Assembly (NCBI RefSeq): GCF_036881825.1
Contig: NZ_JBAJMW010000002.1
Coordinates: 62,001-126,000 of the forward strand
DNA: 64,000 nucleotides
Direction: 5' to 3'
DNA from: Tersicoccus mangrovi
GTDB lineage: Bacteria > Actinomycetota > Actinomycetes > Actinomycetales > Micrococcaceae
Shown piece by piece: positions 17,597-25,426 of this stretch (position 1 is the first letter of the stretch; every line of letters begins with the position of its first letter). The notes under the pieces are model-generated. The model was given only the letters and a program-made list of their open reading frames with translations, made no database searches and had not been told where the DNA came from. The translations under genes were made by a program, and so were the position numbers.

Positions 17597-18295
17597 TCAG
17601 TACTCGCCGTCGCCGTAGTCGTCGAGCGCGTCCAGGCCCGGCAGGTGCGGGGCGATCTGCGGCAGTTCGTCGATGCTGCCCAGGCCCATCCGCTCGAGGA
17701 AGTACGACGTCGTCCGGTACAGCAGCGCGCCGGACTCCGGGTCGGTGCCGGCGTCCTCGATCATGCCGCGGGCGGTGAGCGTGCGGACGACGGAGTCGAC
17801 GTTGACGCCGCGGATCGCCGAGACCCGGGCGCGGGAGACCGGTTGCCGGTAGGCGATGACGGCGAGGGTCTCCAGGGCCGCCTGCGTGAGCCGCGCGGTC
17901 TGTCCCTCGAGCACGAAGCGGGAGACCAGCGGCGCGAACTCGCTGCGGGAGAAGAACCGCCAGCCGCCGGCCACGTTGCGCAGCTCGAAACCGCGGAGCG
18001 GCAGGCCGCTCGCCCCGTCGGGGCCGTACCCGTCGTACTCGGCGCGCAGCTGGGCGAGCAGGGTGCGGATGCGGTCGACCGGCAGCGCGAGCGCGGTCGC
18101 CAGCTCCAGGTCGCCGACCGGCTCGTCGACCACCATGAGCACGGCTTCCAGCGCGGCCTTCGCCCCGCCGGGCAGGGCGTCGACGTCGAGACCAGCACCG
18201 TCGAAGCCCGCGGCGGCGGGGACGCCGGTCGCGTCGGCATTTTCGTCGGCAGCGGCGGCGTCGACGACCGGGTCGACGCTCGTGTTCTCAGTCAT
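17597..18295 (-). CDS. scpB: Segregation and condensation protein B
   Basis: Non-SMC subunit of the SMC-ScpAB condensin, binding the ScpA kleisin and helping compact and separate chromosomes. Two winged-helix domains are visible from about residue 45 (LEAVLMVVDEPVG and TQAALETLAVIAYRQPVSRARVSAIRGVN), preceded by an acidic, Ala-rich N-terminal tail and followed by an acidic end. Start ATG 18295 overlaps the end of scpA by 8 bp; upstream in-frame codons read as basic shadow sequence. 232 aa. Confidence 0.94.
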   Translation of the reverse strand: MTENTSVDPVVDAAAADENADATGVPAAAGFDGAGLDVDALPGGAKAALEAVLMVVDEPVGDLELATALALPVDRIRTLLAQLRAEYDGYGPDGASGLPLRGFELRNVAGGWRFFSRSEFAPLVSRFVLEGQTARLTQAALETLAVIAYRQPVSRARVSAIRGVNVDSVVRTLTARGMIEDAGTDPESGALLYRTTSYFLERMGLGSIDELPQIAPHLPGLDALDDYGDGEY

Positions 18296-19322
18296 CCTGT
18301 CCGTCCTCCTCGTGCTCTGTCTCCGCGTCGGTCGCCGCGTCACGCTCCCGACGCGCCCGCACGGCGGCCGCGACGTCGGCGTCCGTGACCCCGGTGTCCT
18401 CCCTCGCGTCGACGGTCCCGTCCGCGGGGTCGGCCGCCGTGCTGTCGGCGTCGTACTCCTCGGTCAGCGCCTCGGCGGACCAGTCGCTGTCCGGGGATCG
18501 CCAGTGCACGGTCAGCTCCCCGAGCGGACTGACCTGGTCGAAGCCGACCACCTGGTCCCGGTACATCTCCAGCAGCGCGAGGAAGCGGGCGACGACGACG
18601 AGCGTCGTGTCCGCGTCCGCGACCAGCGTCCGGAAGGAGGCGGCGCCGTGCTCCTGCAGCCGGGTCGCGAGGATCTCGGCCTGCTCCCGGACGCTGACCG
18701 CCGGGGCGTGCAGGTGCGTCAGCCCCACCTCGACCGGAACGGCCGGTTTCGGGGCCAGCGCCTTCGCGGCGAGCGCGGCGAAGTCCTCGGGCGTCGTCTT
18801 GAGGATCAGTTCGGGCAGCAGCGCCGCGAACTGCGGCTCGAGCGCGACGAGCCGGGGGTGGCGGCTGGACTCGGCGGACAGCCGCTCACCGATCAGCCGC
18901 GCGACCTCCTTGAACGCCCGGTACTGCAGCAGCCGGGCGAAGAGCAGGTCCCGCGCCTCGAGCAGAGCGACGTCCTCCTCGTTCTCCACCTCACCCGACG
19001 GCAGCAGCCGGGCGGCCTTGAGATCGAGCAGGGTCGCGGCGACGACGAGGAACTCGCTCGCCTCGTCCAGCGCCCAGTCCTGCCCCGTGGCCTGCAGCCG
19101 GCGGATGTACTCGACGAACTCGTCGGTGACGACGGCGAGCGCGATCTCGGTGATGTCGAGCTCGTGCTTGGAGATGAGGTTCAGCAGCAGGTCGAACGGG
19201 CCGGTGAAATTCTCGAGCCGGACGGTGAACCGGTCGGCGTCGCCGACGGGAACCGCGTCGGCACTGTGGCCCACTCCCTCGGCGTTCGCGGAGCCCGACG
19301 CGTCGACGGTCTGCTCAGCCAC
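18288..19322 (-). CDS. scpA: Segregation and condensation protein A (kleisin)
   Basis: Kleisin subunit bridging SMC heads and ScpB. The N-terminal SMC-neck-binding region FTVRLENFTGPFDLLLNLISKH... (about residues 32-60; DITEIA follows) is diagnostic, the middle is Leu/Ala/Glu helical linker, and the C-terminal winged helix (about 235-290, LLEMYRDQVVGFDQ) contacts the SMC head. The N-terminal 30 residues and the last ~55 are acidic low-complexity additions. GTG start 19322 has only a weak ribosome site. Lies 39 bp after parA, coupled to scpB. Confidence 0.94.
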   Translation of the reverse strand: MAEQTVDASGSANAEGVGHSADAVPVGDADRFTVRLENFTGPFDLLLNLISKHELDITEIALAVVTDEFVEYIRRLQATGQDWALDEASEFLVVAATLLDLKAARLLPSGEVENEEDVALLEARDLLFARLLQYRAFKEVARLIGERLSAESSRHPRLVALEPQFAALLPELILKTTPEDFAALAAKALAPKPAVPVEVGLTHLHAPAVSVREQAEILATRLQEHGAASFRTLVADADTTLVVVARFLALLEMYRDQVVGFDQVSPLGELTVHWRSPDSDWSAEALTEEYDADSTAADPADGTVDAREDTGVTDADVAAAVRARRERDAATDAETEHEEDGQDD

Positions 19323-19361
19323 GGATGCTGCTCACGAGAGGTCAGGCGTGGTGCGGGCGGC

Positions 19362-20237
19362 TCAGGGAGCCCCGCCGCGGCTGATCAGTTCCTTGGCGAG
19401 GTTCCGGTACGACGCCGCCGCCTGGTGGTTGCCGGCGTACGCGGTGATCGGCTCGGCGGCCACGGTCGCGTCGGCGAACTTGATGGTCCGCTTGATCACC
19501 GTGTGGAACACCTTGTCGCCGAACGCGTCGACGAGCCGGGCGAGCACCTCGCGGGAGTGCAGGGTCCGCGCGTCGAACATCGTCGGCAGCACGCCGTCGA
19601 TCTGCAGACCGGGGTTGAGCCGGTCCTGCACCTTCTCGATCGTCTCCACGAGCAGGGCGACGGCGCGCAGGGCGAAGAACTCGGCGGTGAGCGGGATGAT
19701 GACGCCGTGCGCGGCGGTCAGCGCGTTGACGGTGAGCAGGCCGAGCGAGGGCTGGCAGTCGATCAGGACGACGTCGTAGTCGTCGGTGACCTTGCGCAGC
19801 GCGCCCTGCAGCAGCTGCTCGCGGGCCACCTCGTTGACGAGCTGGATCTCCGCGGCCGAGAGGTCGATGTTGGCGGGCAGCAGGTCCACGCCCTCGGTCT
19901 CCGTGTGCACGATGACGTCGTGGATGTCGACCTTGCGGTCGGTCAGCACGTTGTAGACCGTCAGGTCCACCTCGTACGGGTTGACGCCCATGCCCGCGGA
20001 CAGCGCGCCCTGCGGGTCGAAGTCGACGAGCAGCACGCGCCGGCCGAGTTCGGCCAGGGAGGCACCGAGATTGATGGTCGAGGTGGTCTTGCCGACCCCA
20101 CCCTTCTGGTTGACCATCGCGATGATCCGGGCGGGCCCGTGGGAGGACAGTTCCGGCGGTTCGGGGAACTCGATCGCCGGTCGCCCGGCGACGTCGAGCA
20201 GGGTGTCCTGCTTGCTCGTCACTGATCCATCACTCAT
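19362..20237 (-). CDS. parA: ParA/Soj-type chromosome-partitioning ATPase
   Basis: Deviant Walker ATPase of the ParA/MinD group. Walker A KGGVGKTTSTINLG with the signature Lys (about residues 45-58), Walker A' VLLVDFDPQG, and Walker B VVLIDCQPSLG are intact. It lies beside scpAB rather than parB, the same place as Rv1708-type proteins of mycobacteria, so it is probably the Soj-like paralogue and not the origin-linked ParA. 291 aa, ATG start at 20237. First gene of the parA-scpA-scpB unit; no separate promoter motif was clear in the 200 bp upstream. Confidence 0.92.
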   Translation of the reverse strand: MSDGSVTSKQDTLLDVAGRPAIEFPEPPELSSHGPARIIAMVNQKGGVGKTTSTINLGASLAELGRRVLLVDFDPQGALSAGMGVNPYEVDLTVYNVLTDRKVDIHDVIVHTETEGVDLLPANIDLSAAEIQLVNEVAREQLLQGALRKVTDDYDVVLIDCQPSLGLLTVNALTAAHGVIIPLTAEFFALRAVALLVETIEKVQDRLNPGLQIDGVLPTMFDARTLHSREVLARLVDAFGDKVFHTVIKRTIKFADATVAAEPITAYAGNHQAAASYRNLAKELISRGGAP

Positions 20238-20444
20238 CTCGAAAGTCGGCGTCCACGGCGATCCGCGTCATCACGCCGCACGCGTCCGGGCGGTTCTCGA
20301 GGGCGAATCGCCGGGCACGACGCGCGGACACGGTCCCGTGGTCAGGTTCCACCCCAGCGTACCGGTAGGTCGACGCACCCACCGGGCCGCAGGTTCAGGT
20401 GGAGGTTGAAGGCTGGGCGGGAGCCCTCGTGGCGGACGACGACG

Positions 20445-20475
20445 GCCCCCGTCCCGGGTCCACCGGGACGGGGGC
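20445..20475 (-). terminator. GC-rich hairpin downstream of dctA
   Basis: gccccc-gtcccgg (20445-20457) pairs with ccgggac-gggggc (20463-20475), 13 bp with a 5-nt loop, 21 bp after the DctA stop. No T-run follows, as is common for actinomycete terminators. Confidence 0.65.
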
Positions 20476-20495
20476 TGTCGTGCGTGCCGACCGGG

Positions 20496-21896
20496 TCAGC
20501 GGGCGGAGCTGCCGGTGCCGGCGAGCCGGTCCGCCGCCGCCCCCTCGAGCGTGGGCTCGGCGGCGGGCTCGACGGAGCGGGCGCCGTCGTGCGTCGCGAC
20601 CTCGCCGTGGGCGAGCATCGTCGACTCGTCGAACTTGTCCTGACCCGAGAGCACGCGGTCCACGCGGTCCAGGTCGATCTCGCCGACCCACTTGCCGATC
20701 AGCAGGGTGGCGACGGCGTTGCCGGTGAAGTTGGTCAGCGCGCGGGCCTCGGACATGAACTTGTCGATGCCGACGATGACACCCATGCCGCCGAGCAGGT
20801 CGGCGCGGTGCGCCTGCAGGCCGGCCGCGAGGGTGGCCAGGCCCGCACCGGTGACACCGGCCGCGCCCTTCGAGGCGATGATCATGAAGACGAGCAGGCC
20901 GATCTGCTCCCCCAGGTTCATCTGGATGCCCATCGCGTTGGCCACGAACAGGGACGCCATCGTCAGGTAGATCGCGGTGCCGTCGAGGTTGAAGGAGTAG
21001 CCGGTCGGGACGGTGACGCCGACGACGGGCTTGGAGACGCCCGCGTGCTCCATCTTCGCGATCAGGCGCGGAAGCGCGGTCTCGGAGGACGAGGTGGAGA
21101 AGATCAGCAGGTACTCGCGGCCGAGGTACTTCATCAGCTTGAGGATGCTCACCCCGGTGATGACCTTCAGCAGGGTGCCGAGGATGCCGAGGATGAAGAC
21201 GGCGCAGGTGACGTAGAAGGCGGCCATCAGCAGGAACATGGCGCCGACCGCGGCCCAGCCCGTGCTGCCGACCACGGCGGCGATGGCGCCGAACGCGCCG
21301 ATCGGGGCGACCCACATGATCATGGTCAGGATGCGGAACACGACGCCCTGGACGAGGGTCAGGCCGCGGATCAGCGGCTGGGCGGCGGGGCCCATCTGCT
21401 GCAGCGCGAAGCCGACGAGCAGCGCCACGAACAGCACCGGCAGCACCGGGATGGAGCCCGGGATGATGTCCATGAGGAACTGGACCGTGCCGTCGGTACC
21501 GCTCGCGCCGGCGGGCTTGTACGGCGTCAGGTGCAGGCCGGTGCCCGGGTGCACGAAGTTGCCCACCACGAGGCCGATCGCCAGGGCGAAGGTCGACATG
21601 ACGAGGAAGTAGACGAGCGCGAGGCCGCCCACCTTGCCGACGGTCGCGGCCTTCGCGATCGAGCCGATGCCGAGCACGATGGTGCAGAAGATGACCGGGG
21701 CGATCATCATCTTGATGAGGTTGACGAACCCGTCACCGAGCGGCTTGAGGCTCTTGGCGAAGTCCGGGGCGATGAGCCCGACGGCCACGCCGAGCACCAC
21801 CGCGGTGATGACGGCGATGTAGAGCCAGTGGGTGCGGTCCTTCTTCCGGGCCGGGGTGCCCGATGTGACGGCGGCGGCCGTCGCGTTCTCCGACAT
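20496..21896 (-). CDS. dctA: C4-dicarboxylate:cation symporter DctA
   Basis: Secondary importer of succinate, fumarate and malate with Na+ or H+, of the DAACS family. The glutamate-transporter-fold landmarks are visible: the Ser-rich hairpin FSTSSSETALPRL (HP1), the GYSFNLDGTAIY motif of TM7 and the HP2 segment ASKGAAGVTGAG, with roughly eight helices in total. ATG 21896 is preceded by gaaggag five nt upstream; a further 32 in-frame codons are not credible. 466 aa, with a Glu/Ala/Ser tail. Divergently transcribed from a DcuS/CitA-type sensor, matching the classical genetic arrangement for dicarboxylate uptake. Confidence 0.93.
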   Translation of the reverse strand: MSENATAAAVTSGTPARKKDRTHWLYIAVITAVVLGVAVGLIAPDFAKSLKPLGDGFVNLIKMMIAPVIFCTIVLGIGSIAKAATVGKVGGLALVYFLVMSTFALAIGLVVGNFVHPGTGLHLTPYKPAGASGTDGTVQFLMDIIPGSIPVLPVLFVALLVGFALQQMGPAAQPLIRGLTLVQGVVFRILTMIMWVAPIGAFGAIAAVVGSTGWAAVGAMFLLMAAFYVTCAVFILGILGTLLKVITGVSILKLMKYLGREYLLIFSTSSSETALPRLIAKMEHAGVSKPVVGVTVPTGYSFNLDGTAIYLTMASLFVANAMGIQMNLGEQIGLLVFMIIASKGAAGVTGAGLATLAAGLQAHRADLLGGMGVIVGIDKFMSEARALTNFTGNAVATLLIGKWVGEIDLDRVDRVLSGQDKFDESTMLAHGEVATHDGARSVEPAAEPTLEGAAADRLAGTGSSAR

Positions 21897-22022
21897 GGTG
21901 TCTCCTTCGACTTCTGCGGGACGGGATGAACGGGGTACTACTGGATGACTGAGAGCGCGAGCCGGACCGCCAGGTCCCGAGACGCTCGTCACAGGCTCCT
22001 CCTGCTCTCACTGTCCCATCGC

Positions 22023-22050
22023 TGTGATGACCGTCACGGGTTGTGGTCAT
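22023..22050. promoter_or_regulatory. CRP-like site and overlapping dyad in the dctA-kinase intergenic region
   Basis: tgtga (22023-22027) N6 tcacg (22034-22038) matches the CRP/GlxR consensus with one mismatch. Overlapping it, atgacc (22027-22032) and ggtcat (22045-22050) form a perfect dyad with 12-bp spacing, a plausible site for the adjacent response regulator. Both lie 93-130 bp from the starts of the two divergent units. Confidence 0.45.
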
Positions 22051-22115
22051 ACTGGTCGCGCGCTCGTCCGCAGCGCGCATCGTTCTCGTCGCAGTTGTCG
22101 TCGCCGGAGGTGGCC

Positions 22116-23810
22116 GTGCATCCGTGGAGCATCGCGCGACGCCTCTTCGTCGGGCAGCTGCTGTTCATCGTCTGCGCCACGGTCGTCGTCTCGTGGGTCG
22201 TCGTGACGCACAGCCGGGACACGCTCGCCACGCAGGCGGCCGACCGGATGAGCACGACGGCGGTCACCCTGGCGGACAGCCCCTTCGTCGCCGCCGGCCT
22301 GCACGGTGGTGCGGGCGCCGACCGGCTGCGCGCCTACACGCGTGACGTCACGGCCCACGCCCACCTCGACTTCATCACCGTGATGCGGCCGGACCGGACC
22401 CGCGTCACCCATCCGAATCCGGCGGAGATCGGCAGGCCGTACATCGGCACGGTCGACCCCGCGCTGCGCGGCGAGGTGTTCACCGAGACCTACACGGGCA
22501 CCCTCGGCCCGTCGGTGCGCGCGATCGCGCCGATCCGCGACGCCGGCGGGACGGTGATCGGCATGGTCGCCGTCGGGCAGACCACCGCGTCCGTCGAGAG
22601 CACGGCGCTGCGCCAGGTGCCGCCCATCCTCGCGATCGCGGCCCTGTTCGCCGCCGCCGGGGCCATCGTCTCCGTCGGACTGAACCGGTACCTGCGGCGG
22701 GTCACCTTCGGGCAGGGACCGGAGCAGCTGGCCCGCATGGTCGTGGTGTTCGATGCGGCGCTGCACTCGGTGGACGACGGCCTCGTCCTGACCGACGACG
22801 CACAGCGGGTGCTCCTCTACAACGACGTCGCCGCGGACCTGCTCGGCCTGCCTCCGACCAGGGGCGATGCGCGTCCGGTGCCGCTGGCCGACGTGGCGCT
22901 GCCCGCCTCGATCGCCGAGCTCGTCCGCAGCGGGCGAGCGTGCGAGGACGAGGTGCACGTGGCCGGGTCCCGGATCCTCGTCGTGACCCAGCGGGACGCA
23001 CTCCGCAGCGGACGCACCGGCCGGTTCCGCGGTTTCGGGCGCTCGGATCGTCGGATCGGCCGGATGCTGACGGTGCGCGACCACACCGAGCTCACCGCCA
23101 TCGCCGGGGAGCTGCAGACCACGCGCACGCTCAGCGACGCGCTGCGCGCCCAGACCCACGAGCACGCCAACCAGCTGCACACCGTGCTGACCCTGCTCGA
23201 GCTCAGCCGGGCCCGGGAGGCGGCGGACCTGATCGCCGGGGAGCTCGCCGGGACCGCGGCCGTGGCCGGGTCGGCGGACCCGACGGTCGCCGCCGTCGTG
23301 CCCGAACCGCGGACGGGCGCGCTGCTCGCGGCGAAGGCGGCGCAGGGCCGCGAACGCGGCGTCGACGTCACCGTCGAGGCCGACGTCGGTTTCGACCCCA
23401 CCGACCGGGAGGCCACCGCGCTGCTGACCGTGCTCGGCAACCTCATCGACAACGCGCTCGACGCCGCCGCCGGCGCCGAGCCGGCGGGCCGCTGGGTGCA
23501 CGTGGCACTCGGCGGGGGCGACGGTCAACTGGAGGTGTCGGTGGCGGACGGCGCCGCGGCGCTGACTCCCGATGATGTGCAGCGCATCTTCACCCGGGGG
23601 TTCAGCACCAAGGCGCCGGCGGCGGGACAGCCCGTCGCCGCCGGTCGCGGCGTCGGGCTCGCCCTGGTCCGGCAGGCGGTCGCGTCCCTCGGCGGTGACG
23701 TCGACGTCGACGTGCGCGACGGCACCGTGTTCACCGTCGCGATCCCGCAGCGGGCGGCCGCCGACGCGTCCTCCCCTGCCGGGCCGGGCGGCAGGGCGCG
23801 GCTGGCATGA
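22116..23810 (+). CDS. Sensor histidine kinase, DcuS/CitA type
   Basis: Membrane sensor that should detect C4-dicarboxylates or citrate outside the cell and phosphorylate the next gene product. Helix 1 (residues ~10-30), extracytoplasmic sCache/CitA-like domain (~35-165, with the RVTHPNPAEIGRPY ligand-loop region), helix 2 (~170-190), a cytoplasmic PAS domain (~205-320), a SpoB-like dimerisation helix with the phospho-acceptor in THEHANQLH (H348), and a HATPase with N-box LGNLIDNALDAA and GRGVGLALVRQ. GTG 22116 is set by ggagg six nt before it. The ATGA overlap with the regulator shows coupling. 564 aa. Confidence 0.92.
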   Translation: MHPWSIARRLFVGQLLFIVCATVVVSWVVVTHSRDTLATQAADRMSTTAVTLADSPFVAAGLHGGAGADRLRAYTRDVTAHAHLDFITVMRPDRTRVTHPNPAEIGRPYIGTVDPALRGEVFTETYTGTLGPSVRAIAPIRDAGGTVIGMVAVGQTTASVESTALRQVPPILAIAALFAAAGAIVSVGLNRYLRRVTFGQGPEQLARMVVVFDAALHSVDDGLVLTDDAQRVLLYNDVAADLLGLPPTRGDARPVPLADVALPASIAELVRSGRACEDEVHVAGSRILVVTQRDALRSGRTGRFRGFGRSDRRIGRMLTVRDHTELTAIAGELQTTRTLSDALRAQTHEHANQLHTVLTLLELSRAREAADLIAGELAGTAAVAGSADPTVAAVVPEPRTGALLAAKAAQGRERGVDVTVEADVGFDPTDREATALLTVLGNLIDNALDAAAGAEPAGRWVHVALGGGDGQLEVSVADGAAALTPDDVQRIFTRGFSTKAPAAGQPVAAGRGVGLALVRQAVASLGGDVDVDVRDGTVFTVAIPQRAAADASSPAGPGGRARLA

Positions 23811-24592
23811 GTTCTCCCGACCTGCGGGTCCTCGTCGTCGAGGACGACCCGCTGACCGCGTCGCTGCACGGCGAGTACGTGCGCCGGGTGCCCGGCTTCG
23901 CCGTGGTCGGTACCGCCCACACCCGGCGGGACGCGGTCGCGTTCCTGCTGCCGGATGGTCCCCGAGCTCGGCCCGGCACGCAGCCTCCCGCCGACCTCGT
24001 GCTGATGGACATGAACCTGCCGGACGGGCACGGCCTGGCGATCTGCCGGATGCTCCGCGCGGCGGGGGCCGGGATCGACGTCCTCGCGATCACCGCGGCG
24101 ACGGAGCTGCCGGTCGTGCGGGAGGCCATCGCGCTCGGCGTCGTCCAGTACCTCATCAAGCCCTTCGGTTTCGCGGCGTTCGAGGAGAAGCTGCACGCGT
24201 ATGCGGCGTTCCGCGCGGCCCTCATCACGGGTGACGGCGACGGCATCACGACCCAGGACGCCGTCGACGCGGCCCTCACCCGGCTGCGCGGAACGAACGC
24301 TGCGGCCGGTAGCGCGGCGGGGGACGCACCGGCGCCGTCGTCGGCCCCGCCCTCCAGTGCGCCGTCGACGCTGCCGAAGGGCCTGTCGGAGGGCACGCTG
24401 TCCCAGGTCGCGGAGCTGCTCGCCGCCAGCGCTGAGCCCCTCTCGGCCGCGGAGGTGCACGCCGGCACCGGCATCTCCCGGGTCACCGCGCGGCGGTACC
24501 TGGAATACCTCGCGACCGTCGGCCGGGTCGAGAAGGAACCGCGGTACGGCACGCCCGGCCGCCCGGAGATGGGCTACCGCTGGCATCCGTGA
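23807..24592 (+). CDS. Response regulator, DcuR/CitB type
   Basis: Receiver with acidic pocket E12-D13-D14, phospho-acceptor D68 in LMDMNLPDG, T96 and K118 in YLIKPF, followed by a flexible Ala/Pro/Ser linker (~165-190) and a C-terminal helix-turn-helix (GISRVTARRYLEYLATVGRVEKEPRYGTPGRP is the region, about 225-255). This layout is that of CitB/DcuR regulators that switch on dicarboxylate carriers. ATG overlaps the kinase stop (ATGA). The receiver has a ten-residue Pro/Arg loop (DGPRARPGTQPPAD) before D68, unusual but seen in actinobacterial members. Likely target: the dctA promoter. Confidence 0.92.
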   Translation: MSSPDLRVLVVEDDPLTASLHGEYVRRVPGFAVVGTAHTRRDAVAFLLPDGPRARPGTQPPADLVLMDMNLPDGHGLAICRMLRAAGAGIDVLAITAATELPVVREAIALGVVQYLIKPFGFAAFEEKLHAYAAFRAALITGDGDGITTQDAVDAALTRLRGTNAAAGSAAGDAPAPSSAPPSSAPSTLPKGLSEGTLSQVAELLAASAEPLSAAEVHAGTGISRVTARRYLEYLATVGRVEKEPRYGTPGRPEMGYRWHP

Positions 24593-24669
24593 GGTGAAGT
24601 CTCCGGTCGGTCGCGGCTTGGCCGTGTGGCGGTCCCGTCGCCGCCACCCTGAGCTTCGAGGCACCCCTC

Positions 24670-24742
24670 GTTGAGTCAGCCAGTTCGGCCCGGAAGACAT
24701 GCTCAGAGAGCCCCGTATTCGGGCAGGTCCAGCTGACTCACG
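24670..24742. repeat. 73-nt hairpin repeat D, copy 1
   Basis: Inverted ends gttgagtcagc / gctgactcacg, inner stem gcccg / cgggc, and gagccccgt at 24708-24716. Matches copy 3 at 64 of 73 positions by my count. The gap 24593-25053 contains only these copies and the leader of the acidic ORF. Confidence 0.82.
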
Positions 24743-24760
24743 CGAGGACACACGAGGCCA

Positions 24761-24834
24761 CGCTGAGTCCGCCGGTTCGGCCCTCCAGCCCCGGTCATTG
24801 ACCACCACCTGCGGGCAGAAATGACCGACTCACG
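24761..24834. repeat. Hairpin repeat D, divergent copy 2
   Basis: Starts cgctgagtccgccggttcgg and ends gcgggcagaaatgaccgactcacg-like, keeping the end motifs (gagtc / gactcacg) and the ggttcggcc left arm, but with a different centre lacking gagccccgt. Confidence 0.6.
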
Positions 24835-24876
24835 GCAGTCACTCCGCTCGCGCCCGCCCGAGAGAGCCGTTCATTC

Positions 24877-24949
24877 GTTGAGTCAGTCAGTTCTACCCGA
24901 AGGACGTACTCAAAGAGCCCCGTATTCGGGCAGGTCCAGCTAACTCACG
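24877..24949. repeat. 73-nt hairpin repeat D, copy 3
   Basis: Same orientation and length as copy 1; the segment agagccccgtattcgggcag is identical in both. Several left-arm differences (for example cccgg to cccga) improve or keep pairing with ttcggg, suggesting selection on the fold rather than the sequence. Confidence 0.82.
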
Positions 24950-25053
24950 TCCGGAAAGGGTGCGGCGGAGGCCGGTGGGTTCGGTCGGAGGGACGGGGTA
25001 GCGTCGATCGTGAGGCCCGGCACCGGGTCACACCCCTGACGAAGGAGATCCCG

Positions 25054-25257
25054 ATGAGCGACCTTCCCGGCGATGTGCCCATGGAGGACCCCACGGCCGA
25101 CGAGCTCGACCCGCAGGACGGCCGCGACTCGCAGCCCGTCGAGGGCGACTCGGACGACCCCGAGCTGGTCGACGACCCGCTGCGCGACGAGTCGACCCTC
25201 ATGGATCAGGGTTTCGAGCCCGTCGACCCGGATCGGCCGGCCGAGCGCGACATCTGA
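25054..25257 (+). CDS. Small acidic protein, 67 aa, unknown function
   Basis: Short, very acidic product (about 23 Asp/Glu) with no hydrophobic core: MSDLPGDVPMEDPTADELDP, then DPELVDDPLRDESTLMDQGF and EPVDPDRPAERDI. A strong ribosome site (gaaggag, six nt before ATG 25054) and actinobacterial codon use support it as a real gene. No family recognised. Possibly disordered and soluble. It is bracketed by the D repeats upstream and the 3' end of prpE downstream (convergent, 157 bp apart). Confidence 0.62.
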   Translation: MSDLPGDVPMEDPTADELDPQDGRDSQPVEGDSDDPELVDDPLRDESTLMDQGFEPVDPDRPAERDI

Positions 25258-25354
25258 TCGCACGTCCGAGCTGGCGCCGTCGGCGGTGCTGCGGGAACGC
25301 GCGGCCGCGCCGTCGGCGATCCGGCGGGAACAGCCACGTCCGCCACGGCACCGT

Positions 25355-25426
25355 CGAGCGGGCCCGGCCGGTACCACCAGAACCAGCGACGTCGAGTGGT
25401 ATGGCCGTTCCGGTCAGGCCCGCTCG
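25355..25426. terminator. Possible bidirectional hairpin at the 3' end of prpE
   Basis: cgagcgggcc (25355-25364) and ggcccgctcg (25417-25426) are a perfect 10-bp inverted repeat; inside, ggtaccac and gtggtatgg can also pair. The right arm lies in the last codons of prpE, so it could act on both the small acidic gene and prpE. Confidence 0.4.
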
